From assembly GCA_039029195.1 (NCBI GenBank), contig JBCCGR010000038.1, positions 1 to 43,754 on the forward strand: 43,754 nucleotides of DNA, read 5' to 3'. The position numbers and the translations under genes were made by a program. The notes under the pieces are model-generated. The model searched no databases. It was not told the origin of the DNA and saw only the letters and a program-made list of their open reading frames with translations. Below are positions 8,978 to 17,857 of the stretch, piece after piece. How positions within the stretch are numbered: the first letter of the stretch is position 1; every line of letters begins with the position of its first letter. The stretch is from JBCCGR01 sp039029195. Its GTDB lineage: Bacteria > Pseudomonadota > Alphaproteobacteria > Rhizobiales > Rhizobiaceae.

Positions 8978-10005
8978 CTGTCAGCCCCCAGCAAAACGTC
9001 CAGCGCTTCCTGACGATTTACGACGCCAATAACACTACCGGATTTGTCAGCAACGGGGAGTTCAGCGCGGGTGTCATTCACAAGCTGGCGCGCCAGATTT
9101 AAAATGGTTGCATCAGCGTCCACCGGTTCACCGTCTGGTACTGAACCATTGACAGGCTTGGCTAACACCCTTGCGTGAACAACCCTGGACTTTTCAATCT
9201 CCTCGGTGAATTTGGCAACGTAAGGCGTTGCTGGATTGAGGACAATTTTGTCCGGCGTGTCGCACTGTTCGACGGCGCCATCTTTCATGATCGCAATGCG
9301 ATCTGCCAGACGAAGCGCTTCGTCGAAGTCATGGGTGATGAAGACGATTGTTTTGCCCAGCATTTCTTGAAGCCGCAAAAATTCGTCCTGCATCTCTCGT
9401 CTGATGAGTGGATCAAGCGCGGAAAAAGGTTCGTCCAGAAACCAGATATCGGGTTCAATCGCCAATGACCGGGCAATGCCAACTCGTTGTTGCTGACCAC
9501 CGGAAAGTTCACGCGGGAAATATTCTTCGCGGCCCTCCAGGCCGACAAGCTTGATCACTTCAAGCGCTCGCTTTCGCCGGGCATGTTTGTCCTGGCCTCG
9601 CATTTCGAGCGGAAAGGCAACATTGTCGAGGACGGTCCTGTGTGGGAGTAGCCCGAAAGACTGGAACACCATGCCCATCTTGTTGCGACGCAGCTCAATG
9701 AGCTCCTGTTCCGACAGGCTCATAATGTCCTGTCCTTCGACAGAAATCGATCCGCCGGTAATGTCGTGCAACCGAGAGAAACACCGGACCAAGGTGGATT
9801 TTCCCGAACCGGAAAGGCCCATGATCACCAGCATCTCGCCCCGGTGAACATCAATGGAGACATCCTTGACGCCGGCGATGTAGCCGTCTGCGCGAATGTC
9901 ATCATAAGAGTGATTTGAGGGCATTGAGGACAGGTAAGCTTCGGGCTTGTCACCAAACAGCTTCCAAGCATTCTTGCACGAAATTACCGGTGCAGTGTCG
10001 CTCAT
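8974..10005 (-). CDS. tmoW: TMAO ABC transporter, ATP-binding subunit
   Basis: This 343-aa ATPase energises the TMAO importer. It has Walker A GLSGSGKST, signature LSGGQQQR, Walker B IWFLDEPFSALDP and the switch His in ITHDFDEAL. A C-terminal CBS-like segment (AELPVADKSGSVIGVVNRQE) is typical of OpuAA/ProV-type ATPases of quaternary-amine transporters. I start it at ATG 10005 (MSDTAPV) because a GGGGA site lies upstream. The frame is open to 10047, but the extra residues lie in a hairpin region between tmoX and tmoW and look non-coding. It overlaps tmoV by four bases. Confidence 0.92.
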   Translation of the reverse strand: MSDTAPVISCKNAWKLFGDKPEAYLSSMPSNHSYDDIRADGYIAGVKDVSIDVHRGEMLVIMGLSGSGKSTLVRCFSRLHDITGGSISVEGQDIMSLSEQELIELRRNKMGMVFQSFGLLPHRTVLDNVAFPLEMRGQDKHARRKRALEVIKLVGLEGREEYFPRELSGGQQQRVGIARSLAIEPDIWFLDEPFSALDPLIRREMQDEFLRLQEMLGKTIVFITHDFDEALRLADRIAIMKDGAVEQCDTPDKIVLNPATPYVAKFTEEIEKSRVVHARVLAKPVNGSVPDGEPVDADATILNLARQLVNDTRAELPVADKSGSVIGVVNRQEALDVLLGADR

Positions 10006-10026
10006 TCCATTCCCCAATTTCAGAAA

Positions 10027-10058
10027 GATCCGCCCCGATGAAGGCACCGGGACGGATC
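10027..10058 (-). promoter_or_regulatory. Intercistronic hairpin between tmoX and tmoW
   Basis: On the transcribed strand GATCCGTCCCG pairs with CGGGGCGGATC (11 bp, one G-U) around a 10-nt loop, followed by TTTCT. Its place just after the binding-protein gene suggests an mRNA-stabilising or partial-termination element that would raise TmoX relative to TmoW and TmoV. Confidence 0.6.
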
Positions 10059-10077
10059 ATAGCATCAATCGTGTTGC

Positions 10078-11037
10078 TTAGCTGCTGGAGTCCACCCAGG
10101 CTTTCCAAACGGCTTCGTTTTCCTCGAGCCAACGCTTGGCAGCATCTTCCGGCTCCATTTCGTCGGTGTCGACAAACTTCGCCATCTCAGCAATCTGTGG
10201 GTTGGTAAAAGAGACCTTCGTCAGCACTTTATATGCAGCGGGCCACTTGTCCTTCATGCCGTCCCATGCGGCCTTTTTCAGGTATCCCTTTGCAGGATTG
10301 CCGCAGTCGTACAGCGCGTCCGGATTGGGTCCAACCTTTGGATCCTTGTCGCAGCCTTCCTCCCATTTTGGAAACTCGACAAACTCTCCCGGCCAAACAG
10401 CTTCAGCGAAGTTTGGTGTCCAGTTGAAAACCACAACAGGACGCTTGTCCTTTTCGGCAGCACCAATTTCAGCCCACAAAGCAGCAGCAGAACCAGCATT
10501 GATCACGACAAAGTCCATGCCGAGGGCTTCAACCCGTTCCTTGCCGTGCTTAAGCCAGTCAACCGGGCCGTCAAGGTAGCGTCCCTTTTCACCGGTTTCG
10601 GCGGTTGCGAACAGTTTCGCGCACTTGTTGAGGGCTTTCCAATCCGGGAGACCGGGACAGGCATCTTTGGTCCACATTGGATACCACCAGTCTTCACGGG
10701 TCACCGCATTGTGGTCTCCGGCATCGTGAAGACCGCCCTTTTCTAACGCGGCACGGAAGGAAGCACCAAACGCGCCTTCCCACACTTCGAGCTCCAGGGT
10801 CACGTCGCCAAGACGAACCGACTCGTAGACGGCCTGGCTGTCAGTTGTCACGAACTCAACATTGTTGCCCATTGATTCAAAAATCTGACCAACCACGTGG
10901 CTCATCACAATCTGACTTGACCAATTGTGGATCGGAATGACGATCGGATCGCTGGAATCGGCCGCAAAGGTTGAGGCCGGGGCCATCGCCATTGCGCCCA
11001 TGGCTGTGGCAGCCAGCATCATCTTGAATTTATTCAT
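10078..11037 (-). CDS. tmoX: TMAO ABC transporter, periplasmic binding protein
   Basis: This 319-aa protein is the substrate-binding component of the TMAO importer. It begins with a clear Sec signal peptide (MNKFKMMLAATAMGAMAMAP) and probable cleavage after AFA at about residue 25. The rest is an OpuAC-type fold with many Trp residues (HNWSS, VWEGAF, EDWWYPMW, FNWTPNF) that could form an aromatic box for a quaternary amine, as known for this family. A GAGGAGG ribosome site precedes the ATG. It is followed by tmoW after a hairpin and preceded by 116 bp without a gene, where an internal promoter could lie. Confidence 0.93.
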   Translation of the reverse strand: MNKFKMMLAATAMGAMAMAPASTFAADSSDPIVIPIHNWSSQIVMSHVVGQIFESMGNNVEFVTTDSQAVYESVRLGDVTLELEVWEGAFGASFRAALEKGGLHDAGDHNAVTREDWWYPMWTKDACPGLPDWKALNKCAKLFATAETGEKGRYLDGPVDWLKHGKERVEALGMDFVVINAGSAAALWAEIGAAEKDKRPVVVFNWTPNFAEAVWPGEFVEFPKWEEGCDKDPKVGPNPDALYDCGNPAKGYLKKAAWDGMKDKWPAAYKVLTKVSFTNPQIAEMAKFVDTDEMEPEDAAKRWLEENEAVWKAWVDSSS

Positions 11038-11153
11038 GTTATACCTCCTCGCTTACCCCAGAAATTTACTTTCTAGGGCCAATAATGGGACGGCAAACCC
11101 ATCCCAGCCTGTCCCAGACCACGTTCATGATCCGGGAATGAACAAACATCACT

Positions 11154-11756
11154 TCACTTTTCCATTGTTCCCGTTAGCGGTTCTGAAGTGCTGCTTTGCC
11201 AATCCGGCTCGAAAGCCAGAATGATTGTTTCCGGATGGAAGTCCGGGTTAAACAAAAGATTGTGCCAACGCGTTGCATCAAACAGAGGATGTGCTGGTGA
11301 CAATCGATACGCTCGGGCAACCACATCGTATTGTTGGCCAAACCCTTGATAGGTCAGGGTCACATTTTCTTTTTCCAGAATGCGCCCAGCGCCCTGAGAA
11401 GTGGGCGCGAACGTGGCCGTGAGGCAGTCATCAAACTCATCGGCCTTTTGAAAATAGGTTTCCGAGAAAAGCTGCAGGGCTCTTTCACGACGTTGTGCCG
11501 GATCATTGGTGCGTTGCACCATGTGTCTGAGTTCTGGTGTCTTCGAAAACAAAGCCCGTTTTGACAGCACAGTTATGATGTGACCCAGAGGTTGGTTGTC
11601 TCCTGCCAGCGTCACACCAGGCATCATCGCGTCATTGGGCTTTCCCTCGTTCTTGCGCATTGCAATCTGTCGCACGCGGCATTGCCACTTTAAAAAAGAC
11701 AGCCGCAATGGGTGATCTGAAGCTTCCAGCAAATGATGTGCAATCATCACCGTCAT
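11154..11756 (-). CDS. Conserved-looking protein of unknown function in the TMAO/methylamine operon
   Basis: This 200-aa soluble protein matches nothing I recognise. Its ATG overlaps the stop of the nitrilase-family gene by four bases, so the two are translationally coupled. It is rich in His, Trp and Arg, lacks a signal peptide or membrane helix, and contains PLGHIITVLSKRALFSKTPE and a C-terminal segment with RWHNLLFNPDFHPETIILAFE. Position between the amidase and tmoX suggests a role in methylated-amine metabolism or its regulation, but no function can be assigned. Confidence 0.75.
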   Translation of the reverse strand: MTVMIAHHLLEASDHPLRLSFLKWQCRVRQIAMRKNEGKPNDAMMPGVTLAGDNQPLGHIITVLSKRALFSKTPELRHMVQRTNDPAQRRERALQLFSETYFQKADEFDDCLTATFAPTSQGAGRILEKENVTLTYQGFGQQYDVVARAYRLSPAHPLFDATRWHNLLFNPDFHPETIILAFEPDWQSSTSEPLTGTMEK

Positions 11757-12601
11757 GCGACCTTTCTCGGGGTTGCGGTCGCAGATATGAACGGCCTGTC
11801 GTTTATCAGGCTGGGAATTTTCGCCCGCGCTTCGGCAACCTGATCAAGATCAATATTTGCCTGCACCACGCCCGGCAGTGTGCTGCCGTCAGCGATGACT
11901 TCACCCCATGGACTGACAATGAGCGAATGACCATAAGCTTCTCCGCCCCCTTCGACGGGGCCAATGGCGCAGGGCGCAACAACAAAGCATCCGTTTTCGA
12001 TCGCACGTGCCCGGTTGAGCACATGCCAATGCGCCTCTCCGGTTTTTTTGGTGAAGGCGGCAGGGACGGCGAGAATCTCTGCACCGGCTTTTGCCAGGTC
12101 CCGATAGAGATTCGGAAAACGCAAATCGTAGCAGATTGTGTGGCCGACAACACCAAATGGCGTATCGACGAGCGTCGCCTCTCCTCCGGCACTAACGCGT
12201 TCGGATTCCCTGTAGTTTTCCGTTTCAGAAAGCGAGATGTCGAACATGTGGATTTTATCGTACCGACTGCGGATCGCGCCCCGGTCATCAATAACAAAAC
12301 CCCGATTGAGCACCTTGCCGTTTGGCCCGGGAACAGCGACGGACCCGATCATCACCCAAACGGCGTTGTTCTTTGCCAGTTCCTGCATTCCGACAATGAA
12401 GGGGTGATCGCCTTCCGCAGCGGCCGGAGGAGCGAAGGCCGCTCCTTCCGTTTTCAATCCACCACAATATTCCGGAAGGGCCAGGAACTTTGCACCTGCA
12501 TCAATGGCCGACTTTGCGAGCGTAAAAGCTTCAGCCAAAGCCGAATCAAAGTCAGGCATTGGGCGGGTTTGAAGACAGGCTATTGCGGCGGTGCGGCTCA
12601 T
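11753..12601 (-). CDS. Nitrilase-superfamily carbon-nitrogen hydrolase (amidase)
   Basis: This 282-aa enzyme belongs to the nitrilase superfamily. With the ATG at 12601 as residue 1, the catalytic triad is visible as E44 (LALPEYCGG), K116 (SRYDKIHMF) and C157 (GHTICYDLRFPN). The pattern is nearest to Nit1/Nit2-type omega-amidases or deaminated-glutathione amidases. The upstream GTG 12610 is an alternative start. It sits in the operon between the N-methylglutamate synthase genes and the TMAO transporter, so it might hydrolyse a glutamylamide-type side product such as a deaminated gamma-glutamylmethylamide. That substrate is inference from context. Confidence 0.85.
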   Translation of the reverse strand: MSRTAAIACLQTRPMPDFDSALAEAFTLAKSAIDAGAKFLALPEYCGGLKTEGAAFAPPAAAEGDHPFIVGMQELAKNNAVWVMIGSVAVPGPNGKVLNRGFVIDDRGAIRSRYDKIHMFDISLSETENYRESERVSAGGEATLVDTPFGVVGHTICYDLRFPNLYRDLAKAGAEILAVPAAFTKKTGEAHWHVLNRARAIENGCFVVAPCAIGPVEGGGEAYGHSLIVSPWGEVIADGSTLPGVVQANIDLDQVAEARAKIPSLINDRPFISATATPRKVA

Positions 12602-12630
12602 CGCTTCCACTCTTTGGTTGACGTTGATCC

Positions 12631-13044
12631 TCAGAACTTTTTGTAAGCCTTTCTGAGATTGACCATTGGATGCCGATCAGACATCTGGAATTTGATCAGC
12701 AACTCACGAGCGATCATGTCTCGATCTTGCTGATTGTCCGGTAGTTCGATTGTGTTGGGAATTCGAACCCAGCCGTTGATGTTCCGATCAAAAACGGCTG
12801 CGTTGCCGTCTTCGTAGCCCATGTGAACATCTTCAAGCCAATTGAGATCATCCCAACCCATGGTTTCAATGTACTTGGCGAGAAAAGGGGTCAGACGTTC
12901 ATAGTCCGGCACCAGATTCACATCGTATCGATAACCGATATGCTGGCCGATTTCCTTCTCCCGTTCAGAGTCAAGCCCTGAGGCGTCATCCATAAATTGA
13001 TTGACATCCTTGATCTCAGAACCTCGGTATTGCGTTCCAGCCAT
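12631..13044 (-). CDS. Small acidic protein next to mgsC, function unknown
   Basis: This 137-aa acidic protein (many Asp and Glu, with EDVHMGYEDGNAAVFD and PDNQQDRDMIARELL) has no recognisable motif, signal peptide or membrane helix. It starts at ATG 13044 behind AGGAG, 10 bp after mgsC ends, and is followed by the amidase gene after 29 bp. Tight linkage to the N-methylglutamate synthase genes suggests an accessory or stabilising role, but this is context only. Confidence 0.75.
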   Translation of the reverse strand: MAGTQYRGSEIKDVNQFMDDASGLDSEREKEIGQHIGYRYDVNLVPDYERLTPFLAKYIETMGWDDLNWLEDVHMGYEDGNAAVFDRNINGWVRIPNTIELPDNQQDRDMIARELLIKFQMSDRHPMVNLRKAYKKF

Positions 13045-13054
13045 CTCTCAACTC

Positions 13055-14410
13055 CTAAAGATGATGGTAGTCTTCGACGCCAACCGTGTGGTTGGTACCA
13101 GCGATTGGCACTCCGGCAATTGCCGACGCTTCCATAGTGAGGGCGGCGAGATCTTCCGGTTCAAGGGAGTGGATGTTTGTCTTGCCGCAAGCCCGCGCAA
13201 AAAGCTGAGCTTCGATGGTCAACGTGTGCAGGAAGTTATAGACACGCTCTGCAGCTTCATCCGGATCCAGCCGTTTGCGCAGCTCAGCATCTTGTGTTGC
13301 AACCCCGACCGGGCATCGACCGGTGTGGCAATGGTAGCAATAGCCCGGCTCAACACCCATTTCCTCTTCGTAATTTGCTTCCGGAATGTCCTTGTTGCAA
13401 TTGAGCGCCATCATGACTGAATGGCCCAGAGCAATTGCATCAGCACCCAGCGCAATCGCCTTGGCGACGTCTGCACCATTTCGGATGCCACCAGCATATA
13501 CGAGGCTGATTTCTCCCCGTTTGCCCAGATCGTCAATGGCTTTGCGGGCCTGTCGAATGGCTGCCATACCAGGAACGCCGGTGTCTTCCGTTGCCAAATG
13601 AGGGCCTGCACCGGTTCCACCCTCCATACCATCAATGTAGATCGAATCCGGGTCGCACTTTACCGCCATGCGCACATCATCATAGACGCGCGCCGCACCC
13701 AGTTTCAGTTGGATCGGAATTTGCCAGTCCGTGGCTTCTCGAATTTCCTGAATTTTCAGAGCAAGATCGTCAGGACCCAGCCAATCAGGGTGTCGGGCAG
13801 GCGAACGCTGGTCAATACCGGCGGGCAAAGAGCGCATCTCAGCAACCTGGTCGGTTACTTTCTGACCCATGAGATGGCCACCGAGACCAACCTTGCAGCC
13901 CTGACCAATGAAGAACTCACAGCCATCAGCGAGCATGAGATGGTGCGGATTGAAGCCGTATCGCGACTGGATATTCTGGTAAAACCATTTGGTCGAATAG
14001 CGACGTTCGTCGGGGATCATTCCACCTTCACCAGAACAGGTCGCTGTGCCTGCCATGGTGGCCCCGCGGGCCAGAGCGGTTTTCGCCTCGTACGACAAGG
14101 CACCGAAGCTCATACCCGTCACATAGACCGGAATATCCAGTTCCAGTGGGCGCTTGGCACGCGGGCCAATGACCGTCTTGGTTTCGCATTTTTCACGATA
14201 CCCTTCGATGACAAACCTGGTTAGGGTGCCAGGCAGAAAGGTGAGATCATCCCAATGCGGAATTTTTTTGAACAGCGAGAAGCCACGCATACGGTAGCGC
14301 CCGAGTTCCGATTTAATGTGAATATCGTCAATCACGCGAGGCGGAAAGACGAACGAATTGCCCAGCCTGTTCACATCGCGATCAAGCGGTTTTTTACGCA
14401 TCTGATCCAT
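13055..14410 (-). CDS. mgsC: N-methylglutamate synthase subunit C (FMN/Fe-S glutamate synthase-like)
   Basis: The 451-aa protein resembles the FMN-binding central domain of glutamate synthase. N-methylglutamate synthase converts gamma-glutamylmethylamide or methylamine plus glutamate to N-methylglutamate. The FMN/phosphate loop GMEGGTGAGP is at residues 261-270. Three cysteines in CYHCHTGRCPVG (C358, C361, C366) match the 3Fe-4S cluster motif. It is third in the mgsABC order, 23 bp after mgsB, with an AAAGGA site before the ATG. A lone GltB-like protein would be ambiguous, but adjacency to gmaS, mgsA and mgsB makes the assignment firm. Confidence 0.92.
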   Translation of the reverse strand: MDQMRKKPLDRDVNRLGNSFVFPPRVIDDIHIKSELGRYRMRGFSLFKKIPHWDDLTFLPGTLTRFVIEGYREKCETKTVIGPRAKRPLELDIPVYVTGMSFGALSYEAKTALARGATMAGTATCSGEGGMIPDERRYSTKWFYQNIQSRYGFNPHHLMLADGCEFFIGQGCKVGLGGHLMGQKVTDQVAEMRSLPAGIDQRSPARHPDWLGPDDLALKIQEIREATDWQIPIQLKLGAARVYDDVRMAVKCDPDSIYIDGMEGGTGAGPHLATEDTGVPGMAAIRQARKAIDDLGKRGEISLVYAGGIRNGADVAKAIALGADAIALGHSVMMALNCNKDIPEANYEEEMGVEPGYCYHCHTGRCPVGVATQDAELRKRLDPDEAAERVYNFLHTLTIEAQLFARACGKTNIHSLEPEDLAALTMEASAIAGVPIAGTNHTVGVEDYHHL

Positions 14411-14433
14411 TCAGAATGTCCTTTCCGCGGTCA

Positions 14434-15303
14434 TCAAAGAATGAGTTTCTTTTCGTTGGGCTCGAGATTGTCGTAGTTCCACAACTGTTTGCCTGCGACG
14501 ATCTTCGTGAAGTGATCGACGCCATTTTCCGGCATTAATTCATATTGTGTGAGTTTGCGGGTCAGCCAGGCGCGATCCAGTTCTGTCAGCTCGGCCTCAA
14601 CCGCATCGACGCCCAGCGAACGGATCTCACCGCCAACATAAATGGTGCCGTCATACATGGAATCGCCAAGGTTCTTGCCGGCATTGCCGCAGACGATCAT
14701 GCGACCGCGCTGCATCATGAATCCCGAAAGAGCACCCGTATCACCACCAACGATGATGGTCCCCCCTTTCATGTCGATTCCGGTTCTGGAACCAACGGAA
14801 CCACGGCAAACCAGGTCACCACCTCGAATAGCTGCACCAAATGTCGATCCGGCATTCTTTTCAATGACGACCGTGCCCGACATCATGTTCTCGCCGCAGG
14901 ACCATCCGACACGACCATTTATGCGCACGTTCGGGCCATCTATCAGACCAACAGCGAAGTAACCCAGAGAACCTTCGTAGATCAGGTTCAGCTTGTTCAG
15001 GATGCCAACGCCCAGCGAGTGTTTTCCTCGCGGGTTCTTCACCACAATCGTGCCATGCCCGGCCTCCATCAGTTCACGCATTTTTGCGTTCACTTCGGTG
15101 GTGGACATTTCGTCGGTGTCGATTTCAGCGCGCCTGTTAAAGTCGACGTCGGGAGCCCAAGGGTAAACAAATCGATCTTCCGCATCGGGATCAAATTCCA
15201 TGAACAAAGACCGACCGGTCAGCTGTTCAGACGTCATCCCAAGCGCTTCGGCGCGCTCTTCCTGATTCATTTCGGAGAGCTGAGCATCAGTCATGCCTGC
15301 CAT
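14434..15303 (-). CDS. mgsB: N-methylglutamate synthase subunit B (GXGXG domain)
   Basis: This 289-aa protein corresponds to the C-terminal GXGXG beta-helix of glutamate synthase. The repeats are visible at about 145-245 (GENMMSGTVVIE, GAAIRGGDLVCRGSVG, DMKGGTIIVGGDTG, MQRGRMIVCGNAGKNLG, DGTIYVGG). A further ~100 residues form an N-terminal extension. It is a structural subunit of the MgsABC complex. The start (ATG 15303, with GAGGAGG seven bases upstream) overlaps the end of mgsA by 13 bp, so translation is probably coupled. Confidence 0.92.
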   Translation of the reverse strand: MAGMTDAQLSEMNQEERAEALGMTSEQLTGRSLFMEFDPDAEDRFVYPWAPDVDFNRRAEIDTDEMSTTEVNAKMRELMEAGHGTIVVKNPRGKHSLGVGILNKLNLIYEGSLGYFAVGLIDGPNVRINGRVGWSCGENMMSGTVVIEKNAGSTFGAAIRGGDLVCRGSVGSRTGIDMKGGTIIVGGDTGALSGFMMQRGRMIVCGNAGKNLGDSMYDGTIYVGGEIRSLGVDAVEAELTELDRAWLTRKLTQYELMPENGVDHFTKIVAGKQLWNYDNLEPNEKKLIL

Positions 15304-16226
15304 ACCCGGACCTCCTCATCATATGGGTCGTATGTGTCGATCTCTTCGGGGAGGATTGCCCGTATCGCAACCTCTTCTGAGGCCATGGCGATCAAATCGT
15401 CACTCTCATAAAGGACCAGCGGCTTTGCAGCCATGGTGTCCTTCGCCATGCCGAGCTGATCCTTGGTTGCAACCAGGTAGGTGAAAACGCCATCGATTTC
15501 TTCGATGGAACGTTTGAGGCTGGTCTCCAGGCTTATGCCATTGTTCAGATTGTCAGCTGTGTAGACCGCCAAGAGCTCGGAGTCGCAGTTGGACTGAAAG
15601 CGATGCCCTTTGCGTTCCATCTGGCGACGCATGATCCAATAGTTGGTGATCTGCCCGTTGTGAACCACCGAAACGTCGTTGTACGGAAACGCCCAGTAGG
15701 GGTGGGCTGACCGAATATCGACGTCAGATTCCGTTGCCATGCGAGTGTGGCCAATTGCATGCGTTCCGGCAAACTCGTCAAGTCCATAAAGCTCTGCCAC
15801 ATCCCCGGCGTCGCCAAGGTCTTTGATAAGCTCCAGTCCATTGCCGAGGGACAAAATTTCAACGCCGTCGATTTCCTCAATATGACGAGCCATCGCCTCG
15901 GTATCTCCGTCGTGGCTCAACACGTATCGTAAAGCATATGGTGTTGAATTATCTTTGGTTTTTACAGTGGCACCGTGTTCCTCAAGACGTTTTTCCACTT
16001 CGTCAATGCGCGACTTTATCTGGTCAAGGATGCCATGACCTTTGTCGATATCCTCGCGCTCCGCGACGATCGCCCTCATGATGTAGTCGCCTTCCGATGG
16101 CTCTCCATAGACGGCGAATCCCGTGGAATCTGGTCCCCGGTGTTTGAGGGCTTGCAGCATTGATGTCATTTCGCCACCCACATTCGAGCTTTTGCCCTTG
16201 TGGATCAGGCCAGCAATTCCGCACAT
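15291..16226 (-). CDS. mgsA: N-methylglutamate synthase subunit A (class II amidotransferase)
   Basis: This 311-aa protein is an Ntn-type class II glutamine amidotransferase. Cys2 in MCGIAGL is the N-terminal nucleophile after Met removal. Motifs further in (GHTRMATESDVDIRSAHPYW, VVHNGQITNYWIMRR, SNCDSELLAVY) form the glutamine/amide pocket. It presumably handles the amide-bearing substrate (gamma-glutamylmethylamide) and delivers methylamine to MgsC. It is first of three overlapping or closely spaced mgs genes and follows gmaS after 105 bp that contain a hairpin. Confidence 0.92.
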   Translation of the reverse strand: MCGIAGLIHKGKSSNVGGEMTSMLQALKHRGPDSTGFAVYGEPSEGDYIMRAIVAEREDIDKGHGILDQIKSRIDEVEKRLEEHGATVKTKDNSTPYALRYVLSHDGDTEAMARHIEEIDGVEILSLGNGLELIKDLGDAGDVAELYGLDEFAGTHAIGHTRMATESDVDIRSAHPYWAFPYNDVSVVHNGQITNYWIMRRQMERKGHRFQSNCDSELLAVYTADNLNNGISLETSLKRSIEEIDGVFTYLVATKDQLGMAKDTMAAKPLVLYESDDLIAMASEEVAIRAILPEEIDTYDPYDEEVRVWQA

Positions 16227-16309
16227 TGAACATGCTCTCCTGCTAGATATGTTTCACATTCGCGGTTTTAGCCGCTCAATTTCTACCGAGGCGGCCGCCC
16301 GCTGGTGCG

Positions 16310-16328
16310 GAGCCCGCAATGCGGGCTC
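16310..16328 (-). promoter_or_regulatory. Intercistronic hairpin between gmaS and mgsA
   Basis: GAGCCCGC (16310-16317) and GCGGGCTC (16321-16328) form a perfect 8-bp stem around a 3-nt loop directly after the gmaS stop. No T tract follows, so it is more likely an mRNA processing or stability element than a terminator. Confidence 0.55.
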
Positions 16329-16331
16329 GCG

Positions 16332-17810
16332 TTACGGAAGGCACTCCATGTAAGTTTCGTTGTCCCACTCGGTTACGGTTGACATAAAGCGGGCGAATTC
16401 GTCCGATTTGTATTCGTCGTACAAACGGAACATCTCACCGGGCATGCCGCGCTTGACCACCTCATTGGCCCGCAGATGGTCCAGCGCTTCGCCTAGAGAC
16501 ATTGGAAGCTTCTTCACTTCCTTGCCTTCGGCCATTGCCTCATAGATGTTGCGCTCTTCCGGCTCACCTGGATCTAGGCTGTTTTCAAGTCCGTCATCCA
16601 TCGCCGCAAGAAGCGTCGAACCCATAATGTAGGGGTTCACCATGGAATCGACCGAGCGGTACTCAAACCGTCCGGGGGCTGAAACCCGCAGGCCAGTTGT
16701 TCGGTTCTGGAAGCCCCAATCAGCAAACACGGGGGCCCAAAATCCGGTATCCCAAAGACGGCGGTAAGAGTTCACGGTAGAACATCCGATGGCCGTCAGC
16801 GCCTGCAGGTGATGTACCACGCCACCAATTGCCTTGAGACCTTCCTTGCCGGGCATTTGCGGATCATCGGTGTCGGGCATAAAGGTGTTGTCCCCACCTT
16901 TCACATACATATAGTTGTCAGCCATGCCGGGCAGATTGTTCACATCATTACCGCACGCCACCATCTGGTCTTCACCGCCATGCCACAGGCTCATATTGTG
17001 GTGGCAGCCAGATGCGGAAACACCCATAAATGGCTTGGTCATGAAACAGGCGAAGATGCCGCTCTCCCGGGCGACCTGAGCGCAAATCTGCCGATAGGTG
17101 GTCAGTCGATCTGCATTTCGCAGAACATCGTCGAACATCCAGTTCAGTTCTAGCTGACCAGGCGCATCTTCATGGTCGCCCTGAATCATATCGAGGCCCA
17201 TCTTTCGGGCGTAGCGAATGACCTGCAGCGATACAGGACGAAGACTCTCAAACTGATCGATGTGATAGCAGTAGGGCTTCGAAAACCCGTCTTTCGGCGT
17301 GCCGTTTTCGTCGTACTTCAGCCACATCATTTCCGGCTCTGTGCCGATACGCAGCTGTGTGCCGTGTTTTTTGGTGAATTCTTCGTGCAGCCGCCGCAAA
17401 TTGCCGCGACAGTCGGCGGTCAAGTAGCTACCGGGCGCTTCCTTTTCCTCGCGATTGCGGAACAGAGTGCAATAGAAGCGGCCAATTTCCGGTGCCCAAG
17501 GGAGCTGCATAAAGGTTTCGGGCTCAGGAATACCCACAAGTTCCGCAGCTTCCGGGCCATATCCCAGATAGTCACCGGATCGGTTGGTAAACAGGTTGAC
17601 GGTCGCGCCGTAGACCAGCTGAAAACCCTTCTTGGCGACACTTTCCCAGTGATCGGCCGGAATACCCTTGCCCATAATTTTGCCAGTTACGGAAACAAAC
17701 TGCAGGTAGAGATATTCGATGCCCAGTTCGTCGATCTTCGCGCGAACCTGTTTGATTTTCTCGTCGCGGCCTTCCGCCTCGACAAATTTTTCAAGATCCG
17801 TCTCTGCCAC
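16332..17810 (-). CDS. gmaS: Gamma-glutamylmethylamide synthetase
   Basis: This 492-aa glutamine-synthetase-like enzyme ligates methylamine to the gamma-carboxyl of glutamate with ATP, giving gamma-glutamylmethylamide. GS-fold motifs are present: EPEMMWLKYDENG, GDHEDAPGQLELNWMFDD (counterpart of the GS metal site) and the ATP-site segment SASGCHHNMSLWHGG. Length and the altered ATP-site wording fit GmaS better than GlnA, and the neighbours mgsABC confirm the pathway. The gene follows the FAD oxidoreductase by under 60 bp. Confidence 0.94.
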   Translation of the reverse strand: MAETDLEKFVEAEGRDEKIKQVRAKIDELGIEYLYLQFVSVTGKIMGKGIPADHWESVAKKGFQLVYGATVNLFTNRSGDYLGYGPEAAELVGIPEPETFMQLPWAPEIGRFYCTLFRNREEKEAPGSYLTADCRGNLRRLHEEFTKKHGTQLRIGTEPEMMWLKYDENGTPKDGFSKPYCYHIDQFESLRPVSLQVIRYARKMGLDMIQGDHEDAPGQLELNWMFDDVLRNADRLTTYRQICAQVARESGIFACFMTKPFMGVSASGCHHNMSLWHGGEDQMVACGNDVNNLPGMADNYMYVKGGDNTFMPDTDDPQMPGKEGLKAIGGVVHHLQALTAIGCSTVNSYRRLWDTGFWAPVFADWGFQNRTTGLRVSAPGRFEYRSVDSMVNPYIMGSTLLAAMDDGLENSLDPGEPEERNIYEAMAEGKEVKKLPMSLGEALDHLRANEVVKRGMPGEMFRLYDEYKSDEFARFMSTVTEWDNETYMECLP

Positions 17811-17857
17811 CGATTATCCTCCCTCTCAGACCGTTAGAATTGTTTGTTTTTGCCCGC

